Shown in pieces: positions 31,073 through 40,408 of a DNA stretch of 64,000 nucleotides. The DNA comes from Microthyrium microscopicum (Eukaryota; Ascomycota; Dothideomycetes; Microthyriales; Microthyriaceae): NCBI GenBank assembly GCA_010405405.1, contig MU004236.1, forward strand, positions 1,432,070 through 1,496,069, in the 5' to 3' direction. Within the stretch, counting starts at the first letter, position 1; each line of letters begins with the position of its first letter. The position numbers and the translations under genes are program-made. Below the pieces are notes generated by a model, which was not told the DNA's origin, searched no databases, and saw only the letters and a program-made list of their open reading frames with translations.

Positions 31073-31655
31073 CTACTCCTTGACAATCTCTGCCTTGAGA
31101 AATGCTTTGCCTGGCTTCGCAAGCCCAGCTTCCACGCCCTTCAATATATCCATATGAATCTCTTCCACCTTCTTTTCCTTTTCAGCCAGCGCCCGTTTCT
31201 CCATCTCCGCCTCCCAAATAAAATTGCCAGCCCCGCCTCTACCCACCCTTCGTGATTCCATTGCCCCATCATCAAGTCCACCTATTCTCTCTTTGGGCAC
31301 TCTGCTCGCTCGCCGATTCACATTGCCCATCACAAACTTTCCTTCCGCTTCAAGCTGTTTCGGCGCATACCAATTGCCAGATCCACTATACTCCATCAGC
31401 AAACTGAAACATCTAGCAGCGTAATACAATTACCCGCGACCCATGTGTGCATATTCGGCCGCACCACTAGTTGTTTCCGCTTCGCGTTGGAGCTTAGGGG
31501 CGTTACCCGCGGATGCAGGCTGGGCTTCGACATCCTACGTAGATGTCAATCATAGTCGCGATATGTGCAGACGGGGAGGAAGAGACCTGTGCCATGCGCT
31601 GGGTATTTTCAGCGAGTTGCTGGATATTGCCGGCGCCGCCTCGTCCATAGGACAT
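31073..31655 (-). CDS. GRGGAGN-motif protein (DUF3602, Par32-like)
   Basis: Three exons, 31587-31655, 31434-31534 and 31073-31385, encoding 160 residues. It starts MSYGRGGAGNIQQLAENTQR. A second box GRGGSGNWY is formed exactly across the second splice junction, and a third, GRGGAGNFIWEAEME, lies near residue 117. These repeated boxes define DUF3602, which includes yeast Par32, a phosphoprotein that responds to rapamycin and controls ammonium transporters under TORC1. The protein is otherwise polar and probably disordered. An open frame extends upstream of the chosen ATG but has no further ATG. The role in nitrogen signalling is inferred from Par32 only. Confidence 0.85.
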
Positions 31656-32419
31656 GGTCGATGTGATCGCGGGAGATTGGAAGGGGTTTGCTTGCACCGT
31701 ACGGCGATAGGGATTGGATGTTCGTCTGCGGGGTTTGCGAGTGGTAGTTGGATTCGCAGAGGAGGTAATTGAAAGTTTTGTAATTTGTATGGTGAAAGAT
31801 TGCAAGGCACTACGAAAGGATACTAAAAAATATTTCTTGATTGCTAGATGATGTGAAAGTAGCTCATGTTACGGTAGAACTGATTCAAACGAAAGACCAA
31901 GTACATAAGAACACAGGGTAACGTCCGGATTCGCCAAGATTTATTTTCTTTTTGGAAGGGGCCAATTCAATGTGCTATGGAAATAAGTAAATAAAGTTTT
32001 TTATCTCGCAGTATGTGGTAATTGGCAATTTGAAATATTGATCTCTTATTTCAGTCTAAATTCTATAGACTTGCTGGACGAGATGTCCCCTCCCTCCAAT
32101 GAGACATTGGCTCAGCGCATGCTATTACATTAAAAAGTAGAACAACAAAATAAAAAGAAGATGAGTCAAGGACAGTTCATATCGATAGATGTGACGTCAA
32201 CTTGACTTCTAATGCAACACTGTAGATATCTGTTTGAATCTTTCTATGCTGCTGCTGCCTGCCAGCATTGAGATGGCTACTGTACGCGAGTTCTGTTGGA
32301 GGTCAGATGCCGCCCAACAGCCAACCAATCAATCGTTCTCGCTGTGCTCATCACTAGTGCGCTGTTAAGCTTGCAGCCCTGGAAAGTGACGATTGTAATA
32401 TGTTTCGTCCCTATGCTTC
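31656..32419. other. intergenic
   Basis: About 760 bases, holding the promoter of the Par32-like gene and the 3' flank of ERG5. AT-rich around 31.95-32.17 kb. A CRE-like site is listed separately. Confidence 0.5.
32192..32199. promoter_or_regulatory. CRE/ATF-type palindrome TGACGTCA
   Basis: Perfect TGACGTCA about 540 bp upstream of the Par32-like start codon. It is the consensus for bZIP factors of the CREB/Atf1 class. Occupancy is unknown. Confidence 0.4.
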
Positions 32420-34243
32420 CTAATCACGCTTGTTAAAGGACAGCAAGCAATCATCCTGCATAAGTTATTAGCATCAATACGCCACAACAATTTCAAAAAT
32501 ATAAAGCACTTACCATGGGAAAGATAGTTGCGAAGACCTTGATATCTTCACTCCTGTCCGTTATTTGATGCTTCCAATCCAAGTCCAAACTGGCCTTGCC
32601 AATCATTGCCATCAGGTTGAGGGTGGCATACTGTTGCCCAAGACAATAATGCGGTCCTGTACCAAACACCAACCAATTCTTCACCTGCTTCTCAGCATCG
32701 CCGGTAATCCATCGCTCTGGTTCGAATGCATCTGGATTTGGATAGGCTTCCGGGTCGTGTAGAGCAGGATATGTTGATGGAATGACCATGGAGCCCTTGG
32801 GAGCAGTGTACGTATCAGTGATGGGGAAATCCTTTTTGGCGATGTAAGGAACCATGATAACTGGAGGCCTGTAACGGAGAGTTTCCTTGACAACAGCGCG
32901 AGTAAAAGTCATACTTTCCAGCATTTCCAGAGACAACTCCTTCTTTCGGTCGCCGTTTCGAACGCGCAGGTTCTCCTCTCTGACCTGATCGAGAAACTCC
33001 GGACGATCAGCCATGATTTGAAACAGCCATGTTGAAGCTGCGCTGGTCGCATCTTGGCTGGCAAAGAGGAAGGTCAAAAGAGTCATGCTGATCTCAAAGT
33101 CACTGAACCAGCGAATGAGCATATCTGGCTTCTCACTTGTTGGGACTTCGATCCCAGCTTCAATCTTTTCGCGGTATTCCTTGGATTTGATCATAGACGT
33201 TACCCATCCATCAAGAATGCAGTCCATCTTTCCACCTGCTAGCATACGGACCTTGCTCTTCGCGGCGCATTTGGCGAATTCTACAAGAACAACATCGGCA
33301 GCTTTTTTTCCGTACCATGTCTTGGTAAAGGGAATGATGATTGGGAAATTGACGAGTTCAAGAGCGGCGGTGATATTGTAGTAATCATCCGCAATTTGCT
33401 TGACAGTGTCATCCGACATGTAATGGCCAACGAAAGTACGGCAAGAAACAGCGCACATCAATTCGCGAAAGACGGGCATGAACGGTACAGCCTTGCCATT
33501 ATTCTTTTTGGTGATATCCAAGAAGTTCTCAAAATATTTGTCATAGACCTCTTCTTGTCCTGGAAGGTATATTTCAAGAGCTTGGCGAGTGAAAAGTCCG
33601 TTTAGTCCTTTGCGATAATCGACGTGGGCTTTACCATCCAGGAAAACCCAGTTTTGAGGACGAAGTAGTTTATAAGCAATATCCACAACACATGGTTTGA
33701 CAAAGGACGGGCTGTTGAAGATTTTTCGGGACATATCTCTGGTCGAGGCGATGACTACGAACCTGACTTGGATTTAGCATAACCCTGGCAAAAAGCAATT
33801 TACGAGTATCATACTTATGGAAGACCGATACACAGCTCAGGGCCCCACTATCCCATTTTGCCTTGTATCCGGAGAACTCTGGGTTCATCGATTCGAGGAA
33901 AGGGCCGATAAAAGGCATTTTGAGGGGTGGACCGGAAATGCTGCCTTTTTGTGTGATATACTTGTCTGAAGAAGACGCGTTAGCACATTGGACACCCAAA
34001 TTGAACGCAATCGGCAGGTTCATTGTCGGAAGGGATTATGTTGGGCTCATCTCCAAACTCACATTGGTCATACAGTACTGCGGAGACGATAATGGTCAAT
34101 AGTATGGACCATATGCTCACTCCCTCAACCATCCTTGCCAGAAAGCCATTTGCAAACTTCTCTCCAGCGGCAAAAGAGGCATCAGCTCGCGGAGAAGCAG
34201 CTAGAGTAGCATTCACTACTTGTTGGACAACTTTGGCGGCCAT
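32420..34243 (-). CDS. ERG5: sterol C-22 desaturase, cytochrome P450 CYP61
   Basis: Four exons, 34063-34243, 33815-33965, 32514-33762 and 32420-32455, giving 538 residues. It introduces the C-22 double bond late in ergosterol synthesis, at the endoplasmic reticulum. An N-terminal membrane anchor (VSIWSILLTIIVSAVLYDQ) is followed by the family block KGSISGPPLKMPFIGPFLESM. Further marks are the I-helix FASQDATSAASTW, the K-helix ETLRYRPP (ExxR), the PERW block AFEPERWITG and the heme-binding loop FGTGPHYCLGQQYA, where His replaces the usual Arg as in other CYP61 proteins. The tiny last exon (36 nt) supplies MDDCLLSFNKRD; without it the frame would read into the intron. Azole relevance is through the pathway only. 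Confidence is very high. Confidence 0.97.
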
Positions 34244-34986
34244 TGTATGTTGTGGGCGTTATCGCTAGCCAAAAGACTACGCGAAGTAGACGTGCGGAAG
34301 AGAGATATGGGAGTGCGCGGGTGCGCAGAAGGACCTCCGGGGGTCTGTTACCCGCTCGAAAGATGAGATGAGAGAAAGCCCGTGGAATAGACGAGACAAT
34401 CGGGCGGCTCTCTTGAGCCCTTGTTATTATCTTGAAAAGAAGACAGAGAAAGGGGAGTGGAAAATTATTGAAGTCGATGTTGCAACGATCCAGCCAGTAG
34501 TGGAGCCCACAGCAGAAGGAGCACGGACAGCAATGAACGGAAAGCGGAAGCTGCGCTTGGTCAATGGCGTGTTTGGGCCAGGGTCTGGTCGCTGCTGCCG
34601 TTTGTCAAAAGTCGATCTTTCCCTACGAAATACAAGCGCTTGACCGCTCTTCCGGGATTCAGGGTCCGACTTTTTCCTTGATAAAAGCAACACCACTCCT
34701 TTATCACCATCTACACAATATAATCTGTTGATAATGCACAACTGTAGAATCGCTCAGACTTCATGACGGGATTATCATGATGGAATTGTCAGCAGTATTT
34801 TCTCTTCAAACAGATCGAGCCAGACTGTCAGATGTTTTTGCAATTCCCGATGTTCATACAATGATACAGCCAATGAAGTATTGCAGAACAGTAAGAATGT
34901 TGCCAAAGAATCCCTATCAAGGATAATGTTAAGCAGTGGCACTCAATTCATGTTCATTGCCTAGATTTACAATTTGTACTGTCACA
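34244..34986. other. intergenic: ERG5 promoter and DLD 3' flank
   Basis: About 740 bases. Short frames only. A small palindrome GACCTCCGGGGGTC occurs near 34332. No sterol-regulatory element was identified with confidence. Confidence 0.5.
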
Positions 34987-36904
34987 TCAGCCGCGTTTAA
35001 GATTTGATAAAGCCTGCGTTAGCATATCGGCTGAATGCTCAACAGCAACCACCTTGTCAGGGTTTAAAAGGCATAGTGGATCAAACGCAAGCTTGACCCT
35101 TCGCATCAAATCCACAGTATTAGGGCCGAGCTCTTTATCAAGGTATTTTCTCTTGACTAGACCAACTCCATGCTCACCAGTTGCTGTACCCTCCATCTCG
35201 ATCGCCCTATACACCATCTTCCTCACAATATCTTCGACTAGTTTTTGCTCCTTTGCGGATGAAGAGTTGTAGAGGATGATAGAATGAAAGTTACCATCTC
35301 CAACATGGCCAAGTATCGTGCCGAGAAGACCAGAAGCTTTGATATCCGCCTGAGTTTCCTCTATGATTTGGGCAAGCTTCGAAATTGGAACGGCCACGTC
35401 TGTTGTCCAGACTCGGTGTCCTTCCTCACTTGACTGAGCAATCACACTCCAAAGGGATTCTTTTCTGGCGCTCCAGAGTTCAGTGGCTTCTTCTTTCGTT
35501 CTCGCGAATTCGAACGATTTACTTCCGCAGCTGTTTGCGATAGCTTTGGTAAGTGAGATATGCTCCTTCACCGCAGTCTTCGTGCTAGCGAACTTGAAAA
35601 GGAGTGTTGGGATTTCTTTCCAAACTTTGGTAGTCATTCCAGCGTCATTGATGCATTTCATTTGTACATCATCCATAATCTCAACTGCAGCTACTGGTAT
35701 ACCAGCCTTGATGACTCCAACGGCTGCTTCAGCTGCTGCTTTTACTGTAGGAAAAGAGGCAACAGCTACACTCTCCTGTTCGGCACGTGGAATGAGCTTC
35801 AATGTTGCTTCGGTGACGAGACCTAGGGTACCCTCGCTCCCAATGAATAGCCGAGTCAAGTCATATCCAGCACTGCTCTTCCGCGGCCGTTGTCGTGTCT
35901 TCACAATCGTCCCGTCAGCGAGAACAACCGTCAGACTCAAAACCCAGTCCTTCATGGTCCCATATCGGTATGAGTTTGTTCCACTGCAACCAGTGCCAAT
36001 CATACCACCGATTTGAGCACCAGGACCTGGATCAGGTGGAAAGAATAAACCAGACTTGGCGAGCTCTTCGTTTAAGCCTTCCCAGCCGACGCCTGGTTGT
36101 ACGACAACGTCCAGATCATCGGCGTGTAACTGTAAAATTTTACCCATTCGAGAGAAATCAATGCAAACACCTCCACGAGTAGAGGTGAAATGGCCTTCTA
36201 GTGACGTGCCTCCGGAGAATGAGGTTGTAGGAATATGCCGAGCATGGCATATTTTCATAATCTCTGAAACCTGCTCTGTAGTTTCAGGCTTGAGCACTAC
36301 AAATGGTATCTCATTAGGTAAAGCTGGATGAGTTGACCAACTTGATCCGCCGTGTGACTCGAGCTCCCCTGGTGCAGTTATAACATGTTCCTCTCCAATC
36401 AGTTCCACAAATTGTGCCCATGCTGCCTGAAGGGTAAACGGTCTGGTATCGTGATCTAATGGACGAACTTCGTCTAAAGGAGTGGTAGATGTGATAGGTG
36501 CCGGAGGTGGAGCTCGCAGGCCACCAATGTAGTAGCCTACATACAATGCTGTCGCAGTGGCTATTAATTGCGGTTAGCTTTGCTTGAAGCGGAGTTGGAG
36601 TAGACCTGCCGGCTATGAATGCGACTGTTCTGTTCGCGCTGTTGTCTGCAAACTTCTGGAAAGCGCTGTACTTTGCTCTCTCCTTTCGCTCTCTCTGTAT
36701 GCGCTGGTATGTACTATCCCATAGCTGCGTTTGAAATGGCCGTAAACCGGTCTCTGGAAGCTGGTCTCGTAGAGTCTTCCTTTCCTTTTCGGTACTATAT
36801 TCTCTGACTGGTCCGAATTGTGTACATCTTTGGCTTGCGCGCAGCCAGTTTGTCGAGCGAAGTGCACGGTTTGTTTGCCTCAGCTGAAGGGAGGGTGAAG
36901 CCAT
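34987..36904 (-). CDS. DLD1: D-lactate dehydrogenase (cytochrome), mitochondrial
   Basis: Two exons, 36610-36904 and 34987-36560, giving 622 residues. It oxidises D-lactate to pyruvate, passing electrons to cytochrome c from the inner mitochondrial membrane. The N terminus is rich in Arg/Ser/Gln without acidic residues (mitochondrial presequence), and a membrane segment (RTVAFIAATATALYVGYYIG) forms across the exon joint. The FAD-binding PCMH domain has VVLKPETTEQVSEIMKIC, IPTTSFSGGTSLEGH, VQPGVGWEGLN and GGMIGTGCSGTNSYRYG. The C-terminal half has LGTILGHVGDGNFHSI and GTATGEHGVGLVKRKYL. The frame only closes if the intron uses a GC donor (G|GCAGGT) with acceptor AATAG; the nearby GT donor gives the wrong phase. 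The gene shares a 337 bp divergent promoter with the 37242 gene. Confidence 0.94.
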
Positions 36905-37241
36905 TTCGAGCTTGGATTCAACCAGAATCTATTGGGGATGAAAGAGCATTGCGGTAATTGATAGTGACACAAACCAGACACACTTTCGCTGTTTTCGAGG
37001 CGTTCAAGAAAGACGTGATATCGAAACTGATGAGGTCAATCGGCTTCTCGCACGGACGCTTCCCGAGCCGAGTCTAACAATTGAAGCTTCCATCGTTCCG
37101 ACACAGCGCCACGCGATCTAGCGCGTATCTGACGTCATAGCTTTCCAACGATCAGTACTCAAAAGGGCAACTTCTCCACGAGATCAGTTCACGATCGCTA
37201 CAAGCACTACACAGATTCTATTCGCATTCCTCGACTTCAAG
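36905..37241. promoter_or_regulatory. divergent promoter of DLD1-like and 37242 genes
   Basis: The start codons are 337 bp apart, and the stretch has no coding potential. It contains a perfect CRE palindrome at 37130-37137, about 105 bp upstream of the rightward gene. Confidence 0.6.
37130..37137. promoter_or_regulatory. CRE/ATF-type palindrome TGACGTCA
   Basis: Perfect eight-base site in the divergent promoter between the D-lactate dehydrogenase and the 37242 gene. Fungal Atf1/CREB-type bZIP factors bind this sequence in stress responses. Function here is inferred. Confidence 0.45.
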
Positions 37242-38039
37242 ATGGCCTGGCTAGGACTTGGAGTTTTCTACACCGGTGCCATTGTCGGCATCCCAGTCGT
37301 CACTGGGGTCGCGCAAGGTGTTCAACAACAGAAACAAGCCAACGCGGATGCTGCCAATCAAGATCGCATGATCAAGTTCTACATGGATGTATTCTGCGCG
37401 GCAGATTCAAAGTTCAAAGATGAGGTGCATGGCACTATGATAGTATTGAAACATGATAAGGTACGAAGGGCTCATGAGCATCAACAGTTATCATACTAAT
37501 TTCACATCTAGGTTTGGCTCGCACCAAAAGATCCTGAAACGTTACTACCATTACCATTAAAAGACGCTCCTGCTCCACATGCATTCGCTGGGTTCTATAT
37601 CCAGTACCCCGATGACGATAGAAGTCCAGCCCAGTTAGGCATGGTGTCAACCATTTCCGTAGACCCTCCAATGCTCAACTGGATATACGTCGACAAAAAT
37701 ACTTTTGAATTGCGATATGGCAATCGAAGCCAATCCATAGAGCATCTTGTCGGCCCTTGGGACTGGACCGAAGACGAGGTTGGTGTTACTCTTGATGGGT
37801 GGGAGGGTTTTGTCGTGGTAGAGGAGGAGGAAAAAGAGGACGGATTGAAATGGGCCCTGTATTATGACCAATGGGATGATGATTTTGGGAACGGCCGAAA
37901 AGTCGGTGGGAGGAATCGCCTACAATGCAGCCTGGAACGACGAGTACTCCCCGATGAGCTAAGGAAAGCACAAGAGCTAGCGGCCGAGAAGAAGATGCAG
38001 GTCAAGTCGTCCGGAGATCTCAAAACTCAATGGGGTTAG
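37242..38039 (+). CDS. conserved-looking fungal protein of unknown function
   Basis: Two exons, 37242-37460 and 37512-38039, encoding 248 residues. The N terminus MAWLGLGVFYTGAIVGIPVVTGVAQGV is hydrophobic and could be a signal anchor or amphipathic membrane helix. The rest is a soluble domain rich in Asp, Trp and aromatic residues: HAFAGFYIQYPDDDRSP, PPMLNWIYVDKNTFELRYGNR, HLVGPWDWTEDEVGVTLDGW, then an acidic loop and LKWALYYDQWDDDFGNGR. Clear secondary structure and intron signals argue for a real gene. I do not recognise a named family. It is convergent with the 2H phosphoesterase, with only 37 bp between stop codons. Confidence 0.8.
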
Positions 38040-38076
38040 GACGTCGAACAGCCCATTCTCCCGCATACACTAGTAA

Positions 38077-38835
38077 TCATGGAAGGCCAACAGAGGCGAC
38101 CTCAGTATATGCCTCTTTCACCAGGACTCCACGCTCAAAGGTCTTCTTCGCACCCATTTCGCAAATCGCAATCTTTTCCACTCGATATCCTCCGGTCCAT
38201 TGGAAATCTTGGAATTGGGCCAAAAGCTGTGTAGCATCCAGGCCTTTCACCGTTCCGACTTCTTTCTTTGAGAACACTGTATTTATCACGGTGGCGTGGA
38301 GCTTCAGTGGACGATTCTCGTTCACAATAAAGCCCCGATTCATGAAGCTCTTTTGCAAAGCTTCGCAAAATGGCATAAGACGACTCGTGCTGTCTTTTGG
38401 GATTGCAAACAGAACGGAGGTGTCATTCGGTCGGCGCATTGGGGCAAGCGACTCCAGAGTGATGGTCAGTTCAGAGTTGTCATTTTGTGATGAAGTGGAA
38501 GGACAATCTGCCAACATCTTGGCCACGTCAAGAGTTTCTAGCAACGAGATGGCTTCCTGCAGTTTTCCAGGCTCGACCAAGCTCATCACTCCAAGCGTGA
38601 GATGCAACGTATCCAGCGGACGAATTGCGGTAGATGGTACCACGGCTGGAGCAGTGGCTGTCTGGTTGAGCTGGTCGACTTCCGCTCGAAAACGTGCTAT
38701 GGAGGCTTCTAACTGTGGTCTTGAGGCTCCAGTGACGAGTGGCAGACACAAGAAATGAGTAAGTCGCTCTCTGGGTGGCTGATTGCCGCCACGACTACCA
38801 CTTCCTCCACCACGAGTACCCCTGCCTCGCGACAT
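38077..38835 (-). CDS. AKAP7-type 2H phosphoesterase (2'-5' RNA ligase-like)
   Basis: Single exon, 252 residues. An RGG-rich N terminus (SRGRGTRGGGSGSRGG) suggests RNA binding. The 2H fold follows with two His-x-Thr motifs, LDTLHLTLGVMSL near residue 78 and PLKLHATVINTVFS near 180, which form the catalytic pair of this superfamily. The domain matches the AKAP7 / ASCC1-like 2'5' RNA ligase-like family (RLTHFLCLPL, FERGVLVKEAY). These enzymes hydrolyse cyclic phosphodiester or 2'-5' linked nucleotide ends; the fungal substrate is not known. No KH domain is seen, unlike ASCC1. The gene converges on the 37242 gene. A 242-codon open frame on the opposite strand is a shadow. Confidence 0.85.
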   Translation of the reverse strand: MSRGRGTRGGGSGSRGGNQPPRERLTHFLCLPLVTGASRPQLEASIARFRAEVDQLNQTATAPAVVPSTAIRPLDTLHLTLGVMSLVEPGKLQEAISLLETLDVAKMLADCPSTSSQNDNSELTITLESLAPMRRPNDTSVLFAIPKDSTSRLMPFCEALQKSFMNRGFIVNENRPLKLHATVINTVFSKKEVGTVKGLDATQLLAQFQDFQWTGGYRVEKIAICEMGAKKTFERGVLVKEAYTEVASVGLP

Positions 38836-39833
38836 TTTAATGCTGGAAAATGATCGACGTTCGTTGGCTGCGAATTGACATACAGAGACAGAGATACCAG
38901 CAGGCGAGTTTATTCGATCTAGTACACAAAATATAGATGGTTATGTGCGGAAGAGCTTGATGCGGGTCGAAGATCGGATGTGGTGCATAACAATTGCCAG
39001 AGTTTGTGGTTGAGCAAGGTGTCATGGACAAGCAATGTCCAAGTCGAGGTTATGCTTGCTTTGGTTACACGTGATGTGGGATAGCTACTAATGTATGTAC
39101 GTACATATAAACAGACATGTCTATGTTTGGTAGTCAAATCTGAAAGATTTCTTGGATTTCGTCGGAAGTCACGTATGCCTGATATTTGTGTTGTACAGCC
39201 AGGTGCACTGTACAATTATACCGAACTCATATTACTGGAGTGTGGTATTGATACAATCAGATTGCTGTCATCATCAATACACACTTCCCGGGTAAAATTA
39301 AGGGTACTCTTGAGTTTGTTTATGGGGATCGCACTCTCCAAATGAGGGTAAGAAACACATCAAACGATTTATTCTATCTGCCCCGTTGTACCCTACTAAA
39401 CGTATTGTCCAGCGGGACATCAATCACTGATGCGACATAAAATTGGATATAAGGAATTGGTTGAAATTCACTATTTGCATGCCATGAACTGTCCAAAGCG
39501 GGGATTTGCTTCTATGCCTGTCCACAAGTGCGGATTAATTGTGTTGCAAACAATGCAAGCAAAATAGGGGTACTGTTTGAAATCAATGAATCTGACAGGA
39601 AACGAATTGGGAAGGGAATGAGGCGAGACGTTCATCTATTGAAAGTCAAGACCATGATTAGAATTCTTCAATCTTTTGCAGGGAAACAATACGACTTGAC
39701 TGGAAGCCTCAGATCAATTCCGCATGCACGAAGTTGTCCTGGATCCTGGGAATCAGCATCGATGAACTTTGTTGCCTTTTGTGCCCATCCACAGTATCCG
39801 GCGAAAGTTGACCGAGATGCGGTAAATTCAATC
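38836..39833. other. intergenic
   Basis: About 1 kb between the 2H phosphoesterase start and the YPD1 stop. A small palindromic run GTATGTACGTACAT lies near 39091. No gene, RNA or element recognised. Confidence 0.5.
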
Positions 39834-40408
39834 CTAAGCAGAATCGCTGTAGAATTTCCTCAGCTCCTTTTCAACCTCGGTAAATTCTTGTTTGGCGCTG
39901 GCAATGGTCTTGTCCAGTTGGGATAGAAGCAAGCGCTCATCCGGCTCGTCGATTGTACCGCTCGTGTCTTTCTTGTCACCGTAATGTTGGATCTTTTCGC
40001 AGCTATCTCGCACCTTGACTAGACCCAGTGTCGCGGATGATCCTTTGAGGAAATGTCCCAGTTCTTTCAACTCGTTGAAGTCTTCGGCTTCTCTGTTCAC
40101 AACAAGAGCATTTGTTAGCCCAGTCCAAACTAGTAAACCACAACCAAACACAAGAGTATGGCATGTGAGTACTTACAAAGCAGTATCCATCTTCGCGAAG
40201 GTTTGATTTGCCTGATCAAAGAAGTCGAACACGATCCCTCTGCTGAATTCTCGATCGTCATCATCATCATCCATGTCGAGGATCTGGCCAAAGGTAGAGA
40301 CATCTACGAATCCCGTCCTATCGAGATCGGCGAGCTATGCAGGCCCCGTTAGCGAAACTGCGTCAAGCCTAAAGGTAGCCTCTCACCACATACTCTATCG
40401 GCGGGCAT
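39834..40408 (-). CDS. YPD1: histidine phosphotransfer protein, Ypd1-type
   Basis: Three exons, 40394-40408, 40177-40334 and 39834-40092, giving 143 residues from the first available ATG. It is the shuttle of the fungal multistep phosphorelay: it accepts phosphate from hybrid histidine kinases and passes it to Ssk1- and Skn7-type regulators in the osmotic/oxidative stress pathway. The helical HPt domain shows FVDVSTFGQILDMDDDD, REFSRGIVFDFFDQANQTFAKM and the phosphoacceptor block ELGHFLKGSSATLGLVKVRDSCEKIQHYG with the active His. Length fits family members (about 130-170). The reading frame is open for about 85 more codons upstream of the ATG, with acidic, Pro-rich sequence (LPKPPPEEEGDERYTG) but no ATG, so a longer N terminus from an unidentified 5' exon is possible. 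Confidence 0.92.

Noticed and set aside
35483-36016. 177-codon forward open frame
   Set aside because: Shadow of the D-lactate dehydrogenase gene.
38030-38758. 242-codon forward open frame
   Set aside because: It lies antisense to the AKAP7-type gene, which has clear catalytic motifs; this frame has none.
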